A stretch of 19,857 bases of DNA from a bacterium (GTDB lineage Bacteria > Patescibacteriota > Microgenomatia > Levybacterales > UBA12049): assembly GCA_021784535.1 (NCBI GenBank), contig JAJYHW010000048.1, positions 1-19,857 of the forward strand, read 5' to 3'. Below, one piece after another: positions 19,138-19,857 of this stretch; positions within the stretch are counted from its first letter, which is position 1, and each line of letters opens with the position of its first letter. The position numbers were made by a program, and so were the translations under genes. The notes under the pieces are model-generated. The model saw only the letters and a program-made list of their open reading frames with translations. It made no database searches and was not told the DNA's origin.

Positions 19138-19857
19138 ATGGGTGCTGAAACACAAACAATGACAAGAGAAGCAGTCGCTGCTACACCGTCTGAAGCAGAC
19201 AAAAAACCTGTAGGAGATGAACTTCTTTCAGATCGAGTAGCTGCCCAAGACGAGATGCGCGTACCTGGAACAAAAGATAAAATTTTCAATCGGGTAGAGA
19301 TGTATCGTGGCGAAATGATTCCTGGTACCGCTACCGGAAGGAATGTCGAGTTCGCGAATTGGTGGGATAACAGACGCCAGCGAGGTGGAGAACTGACTGT
19401 CGGTATTGAGCCGGAGACAGTTCGTAAAGATTTCATTTTTGTAGGTAATTACGCAGCTACCATGGGTGGAAGTAGAGATATTGAAGCGATACTCGTAGCT
19501 CCCGACTACCGCATGGATAAACTCCTCATGGACAGAGTAACCGATCAGGTACTTGATAGTAGTACAGGCTTACCTATCCGTCGTATGGTAAATCCTGACA
19601 AGCTGTACGATTTTTTACAAACGTCTGATGGGATTAAAGTAGCCATGATGCTGATGGAAGATGAATCCCTGCTTTTGAAAATGGGAGCTGGGATGGCTGC
19701 CGAAATTCGGCATCAGTTTACCAGAGGACAGAAAGAGCAAACACCGAGTGGCAAGACAGTTCTTGATAGAAATAGTATTCCAACGATTCCAGGGTTAGCA
19801 AAAACAGGAATTCGTGAAACAGCACTTGCATTGATTAGTGCTGGATATTTAACGGTA
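19138..19857 (+). CDS. Unrecognised protein, cut by the right edge
   Basis: An open frame of 240 codons runs from the ATG at 19138 to the window end with no stop. A GAGGA ribosome-binding site (19124-19128) lies nine bases upstream, and a TATAAT (19100-19105) further up. The N-terminus (to about residue 45) is acidic, Ala/Glu/Thr-rich and probably disordered; then comes a more ordered part with IFNRVEMYRGEMIPGTATGR, NVEFANWWDNRRQRGGELTV and GNYAATMGGSRDIEAILVAP. No membrane segment or catalytic motif is recognisable. The start (TMTREAVAATPSEAD) loosely resembles that of its divergent neighbour (TINRETAAFKAPSLGE), which may be chance or a shared origin. Function unknown. Confidence 0.75.
   Translation, partial: MGAETQTMTREAVAATPSEADKKPVGDELLSDRVAAQDEMRVPGTKDKIFNRVEMYRGEMIPGTATGRNVEFANWWDNRRQRGGELTVGIEPETVRKDFIFVGNYAATMGGSRDIEAILVAPDYRMDKLLMDRVTDQVLDSSTGLPIRRMVNPDKLYDFLQTSDGIKVAMMLMEDESLLLKMGAGMAAEIRHQFTRGQKEQTPSGKTVLDRNSIPTIPGLAKTGIRETALALISAGYLTV

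Noticed and set aside
17729..19162. Plus-strand open frames over the 472-residue gene
   Set aside because: They are antisense shadows with Ser/Leu-rich, low-quality translations and no supported starts; the minus-strand frame is one long continuous frame.

Overview
The window is almost entirely one co-directional ribosomal-protein supercluster (fused S10, spc and alpha operons) running on the + strand from a broken rplC at the left edge to rpsI at 17612. It holds 26 ribosomal proteins plus secY, adk, cmk, map, infA and rpoA. There is no rpmD (L30) between rpsE and rplO. That absence is characteristic of Candidate Phyla Radiation (Patescibacteria) bacteria. With the compact genes, the Lys/Ala/Thr-rich tails on several ribosomal proteins and the short repeat-filled spacers, it suggests a CPR bacterium, perhaps of the Microgenomates group; the group is a guess. 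TGA is used as a stop at rplD and cmk, so the code-25 lineages (Gracilibacteria, Absconditabacteria) are ruled out.

Layout: positions 1 to about 131 read, on the minus strand, as an internal piece of a cysteine desulfurase. This frame stops where recognisable L3 begins (about 134), so the left edge looks like a chimeric join. Next come L3-L4-L23-L2-S19-L22-S3-L16-L29-S17-L14-L24-L5-S14-S8-L6-L18-S5-L15 (134-9446), then secY-adk-cmk-map-infA (9577-13209), L36-S13-S11-S4-rpoA-L17 (13280-16566) and L13-S9 (16638-17612). Converging on rpsI is a 472-residue acidic protein with one C-terminal membrane helix (17653-19071, minus). Divergent from it is an unrecognised protein that runs off the right edge (19138 onward, +). 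No stretch of 300 bases or more lacks a gene.

The striking non-coding feature is the spacers. Seventeen gaps of 52 to 130 bases run almost exactly from stop codon to start codon, and nearly all are built from degenerate seven-base words in tandem. Usually a purine-rich left arm faces a complementary pyrimidine-rich right arm, so each could fold as a stem-loop joining one gene's stop to the next gene's start. At least six word families occur, some spacers share near-identical 23 to 38 base stretches kilobases apart, and the words supply the stop codon and last residues of some genes. A similar heptad run lies inside the coding frame of map. Genes behind these spacers lack Shine-Dalgarno cores, whereas tightly packed genes such as rplW, rpsH and rpsK have them. 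rpoA and infA instead have extended -10 promoters placed so that transcription would start at or next to the ATG, suggesting leaderless mRNAs.

Together the cluster makes the core of both ribosomal subunits, an initiation factor, the RNA polymerase alpha subunit, the Sec channel, the N-terminal methionine-removing enzyme and two nucleotide kinases, so translation, transcription, secretion and nucleotide supply share one locus.
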